20,322 bases of DNA from positions 1 to 20,322 of the forward strand of contig CAMOUY010000033.1 in the NCBI GenBank assembly GCA_946626785.1. The letters run 5' to 3'. The notes under the pieces were generated by a model. That model saw only the letters and a program-made list of their open reading frames with translations, did not search any database and was not told the DNA's origin. The position numbers and the translations under genes were made by a program. This document shows positions 13,766 to 19,783 of the stretch, piece after piece. How positions within the stretch are numbered: position 1 is the first letter of the stretch; every line of letters begins with the position of its first letter. This DNA is from UBA9732 sp003456855. GTDB taxonomy: Bacteria > Spirochaetota > Spirochaetia > Sphaerochaetales > Sphaerochaetaceae.

Positions 13766-14290
13766 ATGAGAATAGCAGTTTCAGGAAAGAGCGGATGTGG
13801 CAACACCACAGTCTCTACAATGCTTGCAGAGAGGCTTGGATATCCAATGATCAACTTCACCTTCCGCCAGATGGCAAAGGAGAGGAACATGGACTTCTGG
13901 GACTTCTGCGCACTTGCGAACCGCGATGACAACATCGACAAGGAGCTGGACAGAAGACAGGTCGAGATGGCAATGGCCCAGGAGAACTGCATCCTTGGTT
14001 CCCGCCTTGCGATCTGGATGCTCAAGGATGCTGACTTCAAGGTTTACCTTCTTGCCTCTGACATGGAGAGGGCAAGGAGAATCACAAAGCGTGAGGGTGG
14101 TACCATAGAGGAGCGCCTGGCACAGACCCAGGACCGTGATGCCCATGACACAGAACGCTATGGCAGGATCTACGGGATCAACAACAACGACACCAGCCAG
14201 GCTGACCTTGTCATTGACACAGAGGGCAAGACTCCGGAGCAGATCGTTGACCTGATCATGGCCTCCCTTGCGACTTTACAGAAAAATTGA
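13766..14290 (+). CDS. cmk: Cytidylate kinase-like P-loop protein with altered Walker A
   Basis: A 174-residue P-loop kinase resembling the short archaeal/spirochaete (d)CMP kinases, which would phosphorylate CMP/dCMP with ATP. Family-like features are FTFRQMAKERNMDFWDF, ELDRRQVEMA, the substrate-lid LGSRLAIWML and the RITKREGG arginine region. The oddity is the P-loop: GKSGCGNTT (7-15) has Asn13 where GxxxxGK[ST] demands Lys (codon AAC, 13802-13804); the only nearby Lys is Lys8. I recall the same GNTT form in other spirochaete proteins, which would argue against a sequencing error, but this is not verified. AGGAG lies 8 bases before ATG 13766. It sits between yicC and an omega-like gene, where gmk is usual, but has no guanylate-kinase signature. 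True substrate is uncertain. Confidence 0.75.
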   Translation: MRIAVSGKSGCGNTTVSTMLAERLGYPMINFTFRQMAKERNMDFWDFCALANRDDNIDKELDRRQVEMAMAQENCILGSRLAIWMLKDADFKVYLLASDMERARRITKREGGTIEERLAQTQDRDAHDTERYGRIYGINNNDTSQADLVIDTEGKTPEQIVDLIMASLATLQKN

Positions 14291-14303
14291 AAACTGATAT
14301 ATT
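14275..14303 (+). promoter_or_regulatory. Promoter for the omega-like gene and miaA
   Basis: TTTACA (14275-14280), 17-base spacer, TATATT (14298-14303), each 5/6 to consensus; it overlaps the 3' end of the cmk-like gene. The -10 lies inside a perfect inverted repeat, AACTGA-TATAT-TCAGTT (14292-14308), a possible operator. The predicted start near 14310 leaves a 28-base leader with AAGGAG. Confidence 0.65.
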
Positions 14304-14337
14304 CAGTTACTGCAGCGAAAATTGAAGGAGAATCACC

Positions 14338-14538
14338 TTGAGCATTCCACTTGATACACTTGTAGACAAAGACGTCAACGTTTATGAAATGACCTGCGTG
14401 GCCATCAAGGAAGCCGCCATCATGGCAGCTGACAAAGAGGCTGAGGCAGCTCTGGATGAGAAGCATGAGAAGGTTGTCTCTGCAGTTCTCACAAAGGTAC
14501 TCAACGACGAAGTAGAGTATACACCAGTTGAGAAGTGA
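14338..14538 (+). CDS. rpoZ: Putative RNA polymerase omega subunit-like small protein
   Basis: A 66-residue acidic helical protein. Its pattern (PLDTLVDKDVNVYEMTCVAIKEAA, then a Glu-rich spacer, then KVVSAVLTKVLNDEV) resembles the omega/Rpb6 fold: an N-terminal N-Y-E helix followed by a second helix where omega has the A-L-x-E-I segment. Omega binds the beta' C-terminus and helps RNA polymerase assembly. The similarity is loose, and the usual R-A-R tract reads K-E-A-A, so the call rests partly on position: yicC-kinase-small ORF-miaA parallels yicC-gmk-rpoZ. The start is TTG with AAGGAG (14325-14330) 7 bases upstream. The stop overlaps the miaA GTG as GTGA, so the pair is coupled. Confidence 0.5.
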   Translation: MSIPLDTLVDKDVNVYEMTCVAIKEAAIMAADKEAEAALDEKHEKVVSAVLTKVLNDEVEYTPVEK

Positions 14539-15515
14539 GTCCTTCCAGATCAAAAGAAAGAAAAGCAATTTTTCTCTTCGGTCCGACAGCAGTGGGCAAA
14601 ACCCAACTGCTGTTTGATTTTTTTTCCGGGTCCTGTGAGGTTGTAAACGCCGATTCAGTGCAGGTCTACAGGACCCTGAACATAGGATCCGCAAAGGCCG
14701 ACAGCTCCGTGCTGGAGCGCATCCCACACCATCTGATAGACATCCTCGATCCATGGGACAGCTACAATGTGGCGGACTTCATACGTCTTGCCGATGCAGC
14801 CTGCGAGGACATCTGGGCCAGGGGGAAGACCCCTGTCATCTCAGGCGGGACAGCCTTCTACTTCAAGCACTTCATGTATGGACTATCCGAGGCCCCACAA
14901 TCTGACCCTGAGACAAGAAGGACGGTGGAGCTCTTCATAAGGGACCAGGGTCTTCAGAAGGCCCATGATTATCTTAAAATCGTCGATCCCGTCTCCGCGG
15001 AGAGGATCAACCCAAACGACAGCTACAGAATCTCAAGGGCCATAGAGGTCTACAGAACCTCAGGCAAGCCACTTTCAAGTTTTGCTCTCCCGACCACACC
15101 GAGAAACGACATGGTCATCCTCTCAATTGGCCTTACAAGGGACAAGGAGGAGCTTAGAAGACGCATCAGACTGCGCGTTGACCAGATGTTCGACCAGGGC
15201 CTTGTCAAGGAGATCAGGGACCTGCTGTCCAAGGGTGCAAACCCTGATTGGCAGGGTATGCAGGGGATCGGATACAAGGAGTTCATGAACCACGTCTACT
15301 GCGGCGATGCCACTTCCTCCATCAGAAAGCTCGACTCTCTTGCAGAGGAGGAGCTTTCTCAGATCCGTGAGGAGATAACCATGAACTCCGTCCACTATGC
15401 AAAGCGCCAGATGACCTTCTTCCGCAGCTTCGCAGATGTGCACTGGGTGGAGCCTGAAGATGTGACGACAATAGAGGCTCTTGTAAAAGGCTTCCTGGAG
15501 CCCCTTGAAGTATAG
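14535..15515 (+). CDS. miaA: tRNA dimethylallyltransferase
   Basis: Adds a dimethylallyl group from DMAPP to N6 of A37 in tRNAs reading codons that begin with U, stabilising codon pairing. At 326 residues the length is normal. The P-loop GPTAVGKTQ (16-24) is followed by NADSVQVYRTLNIGSAK (38-54) with the family's conserved Asp and Tyr region. ISGGTAFYFKHFMYGLSE is the SGGTxLYxK element, and the C-terminal part has QGIGYKEF and TMNSVHYAKRQMTFFR, matching the conserved Y-A-K-RQ-TWFR tail. The GTG start overlaps the stop of the omega-like gene (GTGA), with no strong SD of its own. The final bases of the gene hold the -35 of the umuC promoter. Confidence 0.95.
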   Translation: MSPSRSKERKAIFLFGPTAVGKTQLLFDFFSGSCEVVNADSVQVYRTLNIGSAKADSSVLERIPHHLIDILDPWDSYNVADFIRLADAACEDIWARGKTPVISGGTAFYFKHFMYGLSEAPQSDPETRRTVELFIRDQGLQKAHDYLKIVDPVSAERINPNDSYRISRAIEVYRTSGKPLSSFALPTTPRNDMVILSIGLTRDKEELRRRIRLRVDQMFDQGLVKEIRDLLSKGANPDWQGMQGIGYKEFMNHVYCGDATSSIRKLDSLAEEELSQIREEITMNSVHYAKRQMTFFRSFADVHWVEPEDVTTIEALVKGFLEPLEV

Positions 15516-15533
15516 CACTACTTAATGTACAAT
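15505..15533 (+). promoter_or_regulatory. umuC promoter (near-leaderless)
   Basis: TTGAAG (15505-15510; 4/6), 17-base spacer, TACAAT (15528-15533; 5/6), ending 8 bases before ATG 15542. No SD sequence is present. An inverted repeat AAGTA-TAGCAC-TACTT (15508-15523) occupies the end of the -35 and the spacer and could bind a repressor. Confidence 0.5.
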
Positions 15534-15541
15534 AAGCTGTA

Positions 15542-17023
15542 ATGGAGCGCACCTACATAGCGATTGACCTCAAATCCTTCTATGCCTCGGCCGAATGCAG
15601 GCGTCTGAAACTTGACCCGCTGAACACCAACCTGGTGGTTGCGGATTCGTCAAGGACGGACAAGACCATCTGCCTTGCGGTATCTCCACCACTGAAAGCA
15701 CTTGGTGTTCCAGGCCGTCCAAGGCTGTTCGAGGCCAAGGATGCGGTGCAACGCATAAACGCTGAGCGCAAGCTCAAGGCTCCAGGCCACAGATTCCGTG
15801 ACAAGTCCTGCTATGCCTCTGAGCTTGCCAAGGACCCTTCCTTGGAGCTGGACTTCGTGATCGCTCCACCTCATATGGCCCATTACATGAACGTCAGCGC
15901 CTCAATATACGACATCTATCTGAACTACATAGCCGCTGAGGACATCCATGTCTACTCGATAGATGAGGTCTTCATGGATGTGACCCACTATCTGGGCACC
16001 TATGGCATGACCGCCCATGAGCTTGCCAGGACAATGATCAGTGATGTCCTGAGGCACACCGGTATAACGGCCACGGCAGGCATAGGTCCGAACCTGTACC
16101 TGTGCAAGGTTGCCATGGACATAATAGCCAAGCACATACCGGCTGACGAGGACGGGGTGAGGATCGCGGAAGTCGATGAGATGTCCTACCGCAAGCAGCT
16201 CTGGAATCACACACCGCTTACCGATTTCTGGCGTGTTGGACATGGATATGCCACAAAGCTTGCCGCATTCGGAATGAATACCATGGGTGATGTCGCCAGA
16301 ATGTCCCTGAAGAACGAAAGACTACTCTACGAGCTCTTCGGAGTGAATGCAGAGCTTCTGATAGACCATGCCTGGGGCTGGGAGCCATGCACCATGGCCC
16401 AGATCAAGGCCTACAGGCCTGACAGCAGCAGTCTGAGCTCCGGACAGGTCCTCCCTGAGCCCTACAGCTACGAGAAGGGCCTTCTCATAGCAAAGGAGAT
16501 GGCTGACAGCCTTGCTCTGGACCTTGTGGAGAAATCCCTTGTGACCAACTCCGTGGGGCTCTATGTCAGCTATGATGCAAAGTGCCCTGACAACTTCAAT
16601 GGCCCATTCTCCTTTGATTGGTATGGTCGCAAAGCCCCAAAGAGTGTCCATGGATCCGCCAGATTCAACAGCTACATCTCATCGGCCGATGAGATACGCA
16701 ATGCCGTTGCGAAGATCTATGAGGAGATAGTGGACAAGAGGCTCTTTGTCAGGCGCCTGAACATAGGTGTCGGCAACGTGGTCCTTGAGGGCTATGAGGA
16801 CAACTGCACAAGCGAGCAGCTGGACCTTTTCACGGACTATGATGAAGTGAAGGCAGAGAGGAATAGACGTAGGGAGAAGCAGAACAAGGAGAAGAGGCAG
16901 ATGCTGGCAGCCCTTGAGATCCGCAGGAAGTTCGGCAAGAACGCCATTGTAAGGGGCATGGACCTTGAGGAAGGGGCAAAGACCATTGAAAGAAACAACC
17001 AGATAGGAGGGCACAAGGCATGA
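15542..17023 (+). CDS. Y-family DNA polymerase, UmuC/Firmicute type
   Basis: Translesion polymerase of the UmuC-like branch (493 residues), which bypasses lesions with low fidelity. Catalytic residues are in YIAIDLKSFYASAE (Asp9, with Tyr14 at the steric gate) and YSIDEVFMD (Asp141, Glu142). QLDLF (426-430) is a canonical sliding-clamp-binding pentamer. A basic segment follows (about 436-453), and the protein ends with GMDLEEGAKTIERNNQIGGH, a tail I associate with Clostridia-type UmuC proteins that are paired with YolD. It is a second Y-family polymerase beside dinB. The stop overlaps the yolD-like ATG (ATGA). Codon use differs from neighbours such as kdgK in its frequent ATA (Ile), consistent with low expression or foreign origin. 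No LexA/DinR box was recognised. Confidence 0.92.
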   Translation: MERTYIAIDLKSFYASAECRRLKLDPLNTNLVVADSSRTDKTICLAVSPPLKALGVPGRPRLFEAKDAVQRINAERKLKAPGHRFRDKSCYASELAKDPSLELDFVIAPPHMAHYMNVSASIYDIYLNYIAAEDIHVYSIDEVFMDVTHYLGTYGMTAHELARTMISDVLRHTGITATAGIGPNLYLCKVAMDIIAKHIPADEDGVRIAEVDEMSYRKQLWNHTPLTDFWRVGHGYATKLAAFGMNTMGDVARMSLKNERLLYELFGVNAELLIDHAWGWEPCTMAQIKAYRPDSSSLSSGQVLPEPYSYEKGLLIAKEMADSLALDLVEKSLVTNSVGLYVSYDAKCPDNFNGPFSFDWYGRKAPKSVHGSARFNSYISSADEIRNAVAKIYEEIVDKRLFVRRLNIGVGNVVLEGYEDNCTSEQLDLFTDYDEVKAERNRRREKQNKEKRQMLAALEIRRKFGKNAIVRGMDLEEGAKTIERNNQIGGHKA

Positions 17024-17211
17024 AGGACGACTATTCCGACATCATCGACCTTGAGCACCACAAGTCCGAGAACTACCAATGGATGCCCGAAGGGGACAGG
17101 GCTGCACAGTTCGCGCCCTTTGCCGCACTGGTCGGTTTTGACGAGCTCATAAAGAAGACTGCTGAGCTCCATATAAAGAAAATGGAAGAGCAGCACCACG
17201 AAGAATTTTAA
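17020..17211 (+). CDS. YolD-like protein
   Basis: A 63-residue protein matching the YolD family core: IDLEHHKSENYQWMP, then the conserved DRAAQFAPFAALVGFDELI, then a helical charged end. In Firmicutes YolD-like proteins are encoded next to UmuC homologues and are thought to be partners of the translesion polymerase, in the place of UmuD; the mechanism is not well established. ATG overlaps the umuC stop (ATGA), so translation is coupled and the two form one cassette. It is shorter than many YolD proteins, which often run to 90-110 residues with a longer C-terminal part. The coding end touches the palindrome upstream of kdgK. Confidence 0.85.
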   Translation: MKDDYSDIIDLEHHKSENYQWMPEGDRAAQFAPFAALVGFDELIKKTAELHIKKMEEQHHEEF

Positions 17212-17234
17212 AAATGAAACATTGTTCCATTTTT
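17210..17234. promoter_or_regulatory. Candidate KdgR-type operator (25-bp palindrome)
   Basis: Inverted repeat centred on T17222: arms AAAAATGAAACA and TGTTCCATTTTT, with one mismatched pair (17217/17227). The core resembles the enterobacterial KdgR box as I remember it (TGAAACA..TGTTTCA). It sits just upstream of the kdgK -35. A second half-site ATGAAAC occurs at 17250-17256 inside the promoter spacer. As RNA it could also form a weak A/U hairpin followed by eight T, so it might also act as a poor terminator for umuC-yolD. Confidence 0.6.
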
Positions 17235-17238
17235 TTTG

Positions 17239-17267
17239 TTGACTGCATGATGAAACCAAGGTAAGAT
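17239..17267 (+). promoter_or_regulatory. kdgK operon promoter
   Basis: TTGACT (17239-17244; 5/6), 17-base spacer, TAAGAT (17262-17267; 4/6). The predicted start near 17274 gives a short leader with GGAGG (17287-17291) 5 bases before the kdgK ATG. Confidence 0.6.
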
Positions 17268-17296
17268 GTTTAAGTAAACAAAAATCGGAGGATACA

Positions 17297-18331
17297 ATGG
17301 CAAACAAATATGTCACATTCGGTGAGATCATGCTCAGACTCAAGTCCCCAGAGCATGAGAGATTCTTCCAGTCCCCACTTCTTGAAGCCACATTCGGTGG
17401 TGGAGAGGCCAATGTCGCGGTTTCACTCGCAACATTCGGAGAGAAAGCAGCTTTCGTAACAGCACTTCCTCAGAATGCTATCGGAGAGGCTGCAGTTGCA
17501 GAGCTTAGAAAGCACAATGTCGATACTAGCCATATCTATATGACCAAAAACGGAAGGGTAGGTATCTACTATCTGGAGACTGGTGCAAACCAGAGACCAA
17601 GCTTGGTCGTCTACGACAGAGAGAACAGCAGCGTTGCAACATCGAAGCCTGAGGACTATGACTTCAAGGCAATCATGGACGGAGCAACCTGGTTCCACGT
17701 CACCGGAATCACACCTGCAGTCAGCCAGAGCTGCGCAGACTGTGCACTTGAGGCGATGAAGGCTGCAAAGAAGGTCGGTGCAACGGTATCCATCGATCTG
17801 AACTACAGAAAGAAGCTCTGGAAGTACGGAAAGAGCGCTCCGGAAGTCATGCGTGAGCTCACAAAGTACGCAGATGTCGTCATTGCAAACGAAGAGGACA
17901 TCCAGAAGTGCCTTGGCATCGAGCTTGACCAGGATGTCACCTCCGGTGAGCTGGACAAGAATGCCTACAAGGCCCTGACAGACAAGGTGAAGGAGCAGTT
18001 CCCGAACGTCAAGCAGGTTGCAGTGACCCTCAGAGAGTCAAAGAGCGCAGACCACAACGGTTGGTCGGCAGCACTCAACGGAAAGACTGGCTTCTACTTC
18101 TCTCGCCACTATGAGATCACAGACATCATTGACAGAGTTGGTGGTGGAGACAGCTTCTCAGCCGGAATCATCTTCGGCCTTTCAAACTATGAGGATGAGC
18201 AGTACGCACTGAACTTCGCAGTTGCAGCATCTGCCCTCAAGCATACAATCCCAGGAGACTTCAACCTTACAAGGAAGAGTGAAGTCGAGGCTCTCTGCAA
18301 GGGTGATGGATCCGGAAGAGTCCAGAGATGA
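17297..18331 (+). CDS. kdgK: 2-dehydro-3-deoxygluconokinase (PfkB family)
   Basis: Phosphorylates 2-keto-3-deoxygluconate (KDG) to KDPG with ATP in the breakdown of uronates and related sugar acids; cytoplasmic. The 344 residues fit the PfkB/ribokinase fold: Gly-rich GGGEANVAVSLATFG (34-48) for sugar binding, SIDLNYRKKLW (165-175), IANEED (196-201), and the C-terminal signature DRVGGGDSFSAG with catalytic base Asp285. NYR and the N-terminal FGEIMLRL are typical of KdgK rather than fructokinase. GGAGG is 5 bases upstream of ATG 17297. First gene of an operon with eda, an IclR regulator and an SDR dehydrogenase. Isoleucine is read only by ATC/ATT as far as I could see, a sign of good expression. 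Confidence 0.92.
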   Translation: MANKYVTFGEIMLRLKSPEHERFFQSPLLEATFGGGEANVAVSLATFGEKAAFVTALPQNAIGEAAVAELRKHNVDTSHIYMTKNGRVGIYYLETGANQRPSLVVYDRENSSVATSKPEDYDFKAIMDGATWFHVTGITPAVSQSCADCALEAMKAAKKVGATVSIDLNYRKKLWKYGKSAPEVMRELTKYADVVIANEEDIQKCLGIELDQDVTSGELDKNAYKALTDKVKEQFPNVKQVAVTLRESKSADHNGWSAALNGKTGFYFSRHYEITDIIDRVGGGDSFSAGIIFGLSNYEDEQYALNFAVAASALKHTIPGDFNLTRKSEVEALCKGDGSGRVQR

Positions 18332-18351
18332 TAGAACACAAGGAGAATAAA

Positions 18352-18993
18352 ATGTCAGAGTACAACGAGAAATTGAACGAGGTCATCAAGAGCGTCGGTG
18401 TGGTTCCTGTAATTGCACTCAATGATGCTAAGAAGGCAGTTCCTCTTGCAAAGGCCCTTCTGGCCGGTGGAGTCCCATGCATCGAGGTCACATTCAGAAC
18501 GGCTGCAGCTGAGGATGCCATCAAGGCAATCCACGCAGAGGTCCCTGAGATGTATCTCGGAGCCGGAACCGTCATCTCAATCGAGCAGGCGGAGAAGGCA
18601 GTTGCAGCAGGTGCAAGATTCATCGTCTCACCTGGTCTGGACGAGGAGATCGTCAGATGGTGCCAGGAGAGGGACATCGCAGTCTTCCCTGGAACATGCA
18701 CGGCAACAGAGGTCCAGAGAGCAGTCAAGCTCGGTCTCACAACCCTGAAGTTCTTCCCGGCAGAGGCTGCTGGAGGAGTCAACATGATCAAGAACCTCTG
18801 CGGTCCATTCCCACAGGTCAAGTTCATGACAACCGGTGGAATCAGCATGGCAAACATCGCACAGTATCAGGCTTGCAAGTTCGTAGTTGCAGTCGGCGGA
18901 TCCTGGATGGCAAAGGCCGATGCAATCGATGCTGAGAAGTGGGACGAGATCACAGCCAAGTGCAAAGAGGCTGTGGCCGCAATGAAGCGCTGA
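18352..18993 (+). CDS. eda: KDPG/KHG aldolase
   Basis: Class I aldolase that splits 2-keto-3-deoxy-6-phosphogluconate into pyruvate and glyceraldehyde-3-phosphate (and can act on 4-hydroxy-2-oxoglutarate). The 213 residues carry the Schiff-base lysine Lys133 in LKFFPAEAAGG and the proton-transferring Glu45 in CIEVTFRT, the same numbers as in the E. coli enzyme. GAGTVIS and FPGTCTATEV are also family blocks. Start 18352 is chosen over an in-frame ATG at 18328 because AAGGAG (18340-18345) sits 6 bases upstream of it and the upstream ATG overlaps the kdgK stop without an SD. It directly follows kdgK, so kinase and aldolase form consecutive steps. The regulator gene begins 2 bases after the stop. 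Confidence 0.95.
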   Translation: MSEYNEKLNEVIKSVGVVPVIALNDAKKAVPLAKALLAGGVPCIEVTFRTAAAEDAIKAIHAEVPEMYLGAGTVISIEQAEKAVAAGARFIVSPGLDEEIVRWCQERDIAVFPGTCTATEVQRAVKLGLTTLKFFPAEAAGGVNMIKNLCGPFPQVKFMTTGGISMANIAQYQACKFVVAVGGSWMAKADAIDAEKWDEITAKCKEAVAAMKR

Positions 18994-18995
18994 GT

Positions 18996-19748
18996 ATGGA
19001 ACTTGGAGCAGTAGGAAGGGCGCTGTGCCTGCTGGAGACCCTCTCAAGGGTGAAGACCTCGAATCTTGAGGCCTTGTCCAAGGAGACCGGTCTGCCAAAG
19101 GCAACCGCCCTGAGAATACTATCGACCCTCGTAGAGCAGGGATACGTCTCCCGTGACAGTTCCGACCGCTACAGCCTGACCCTCAGGATGTTCACCGTCG
19201 GTTCAAGGGCTCTGGGGAACGTTGAGCTGATCGATGTGGCGAATCCTGTGGCTGCACGCCTAAGGGACGACACGGGAGAGACTGTGCACATCGGGATACT
19301 GGAGAGCAACCGTGCTGTCTACATCCTCAAGCGCGAGAGCCTCTACACGATCAGAATGAACTCTAGGGTCGGAAAGAGCATTCCCCTGCATTGCTCGGCA
19401 ATCGGGAAGGTTCTGCTTGCAGACCGCAACGATGATGAGCTTGCAGCCTATGCTGAGGCCGAGGGCCTCAAGCGTTACACTCCAAAGACCATCTGCACAA
19501 CAGAGGACCTTCAGGCTGAGATACGCAAGGTCAGAGAGAACGGCTATGCCTTCGATGACGAGGAGCATGAAGAGGGTATCTTCTGTGTCGCAGCGCCTAT
19601 CAGGGACACCTACGGCGACACCGTGGCATCGATGAGCCTCTCGACTCCGACCTTCCGATTGGACAGAAGCAAGATAGACGTTATTGTGCAAAAGGTGTGC
19701 GCAAGTTGTGACGAGATCTCAAGTATACTTGGTTATATAAAGAATTAG
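18996..19748 (+). CDS. IclR-family transcriptional regulator (KdgR-like)
   Basis: A 250-residue regulator with an N-terminal winged helix-turn-helix (about 1-62; SNLEALSKETGLPKATALRI as the HTH, then VEQGYVSRDSSDRYSLT as the wing) and a C-terminal IclR effector domain (about 75-245) with VHIGILESNRAVYILKRES, PLHCSAIGKVLLA and the conserved DDEEHEEGIFCVAAPI segment. IclR proteins bind small organic acids or sugar acids and usually repress. Its place within kdgK-eda suggests it senses KDG or KDPG and acts on the palindrome at 17210-17234 (inference). ATG 18996 is chosen because upstream in-frame codons lie inside eda and the N-terminus MELGAVGRALCLLE matches the family. Only 2 bases separate it from eda, with no good SD, implying coupling. 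Confidence 0.9.
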   Translation: MELGAVGRALCLLETLSRVKTSNLEALSKETGLPKATALRILSTLVEQGYVSRDSSDRYSLTLRMFTVGSRALGNVELIDVANPVAARLRDDTGETVHIGILESNRAVYILKRESLYTIRMNSRVGKSIPLHCSAIGKVLLADRNDDELAAYAEAEGLKRYTPKTICTTEDLQAEIRKVRENGYAFDDEEHEEGIFCVAAPIRDTYGDTVASMSLSTPTFRLDRSKIDVIVQKVCASCDEISSILGYIKN

Positions 19749-19783
19749 TTTAGATTTAAAAAAAATAGGAGTAAGATAAGGCT

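Noticed and set aside
13766..14290. Guanylate kinase, by analogy with yicC-gmk synteny
   Set aside because: The protein lacks guanylate-kinase signatures and matches short cytidylate-kinase-like sequences in its FTFRQMAKERNM and LGSRLAIWML blocks.
17211..17237. Plain Rho-independent terminator after yolD
   Set aside because: The hairpin would have only two G-C pairs, a mismatch and a tiny loop; the long symmetric palindrome next to the kdgK promoter fits an operator better. A weak dual role is not excluded.
18939..18995. Upstream in-frame start for the IclR regulator within eda
   Set aside because: The added residues come from out-of-frame reading of the conserved eda 3' end, and IclR homology begins at 18996.
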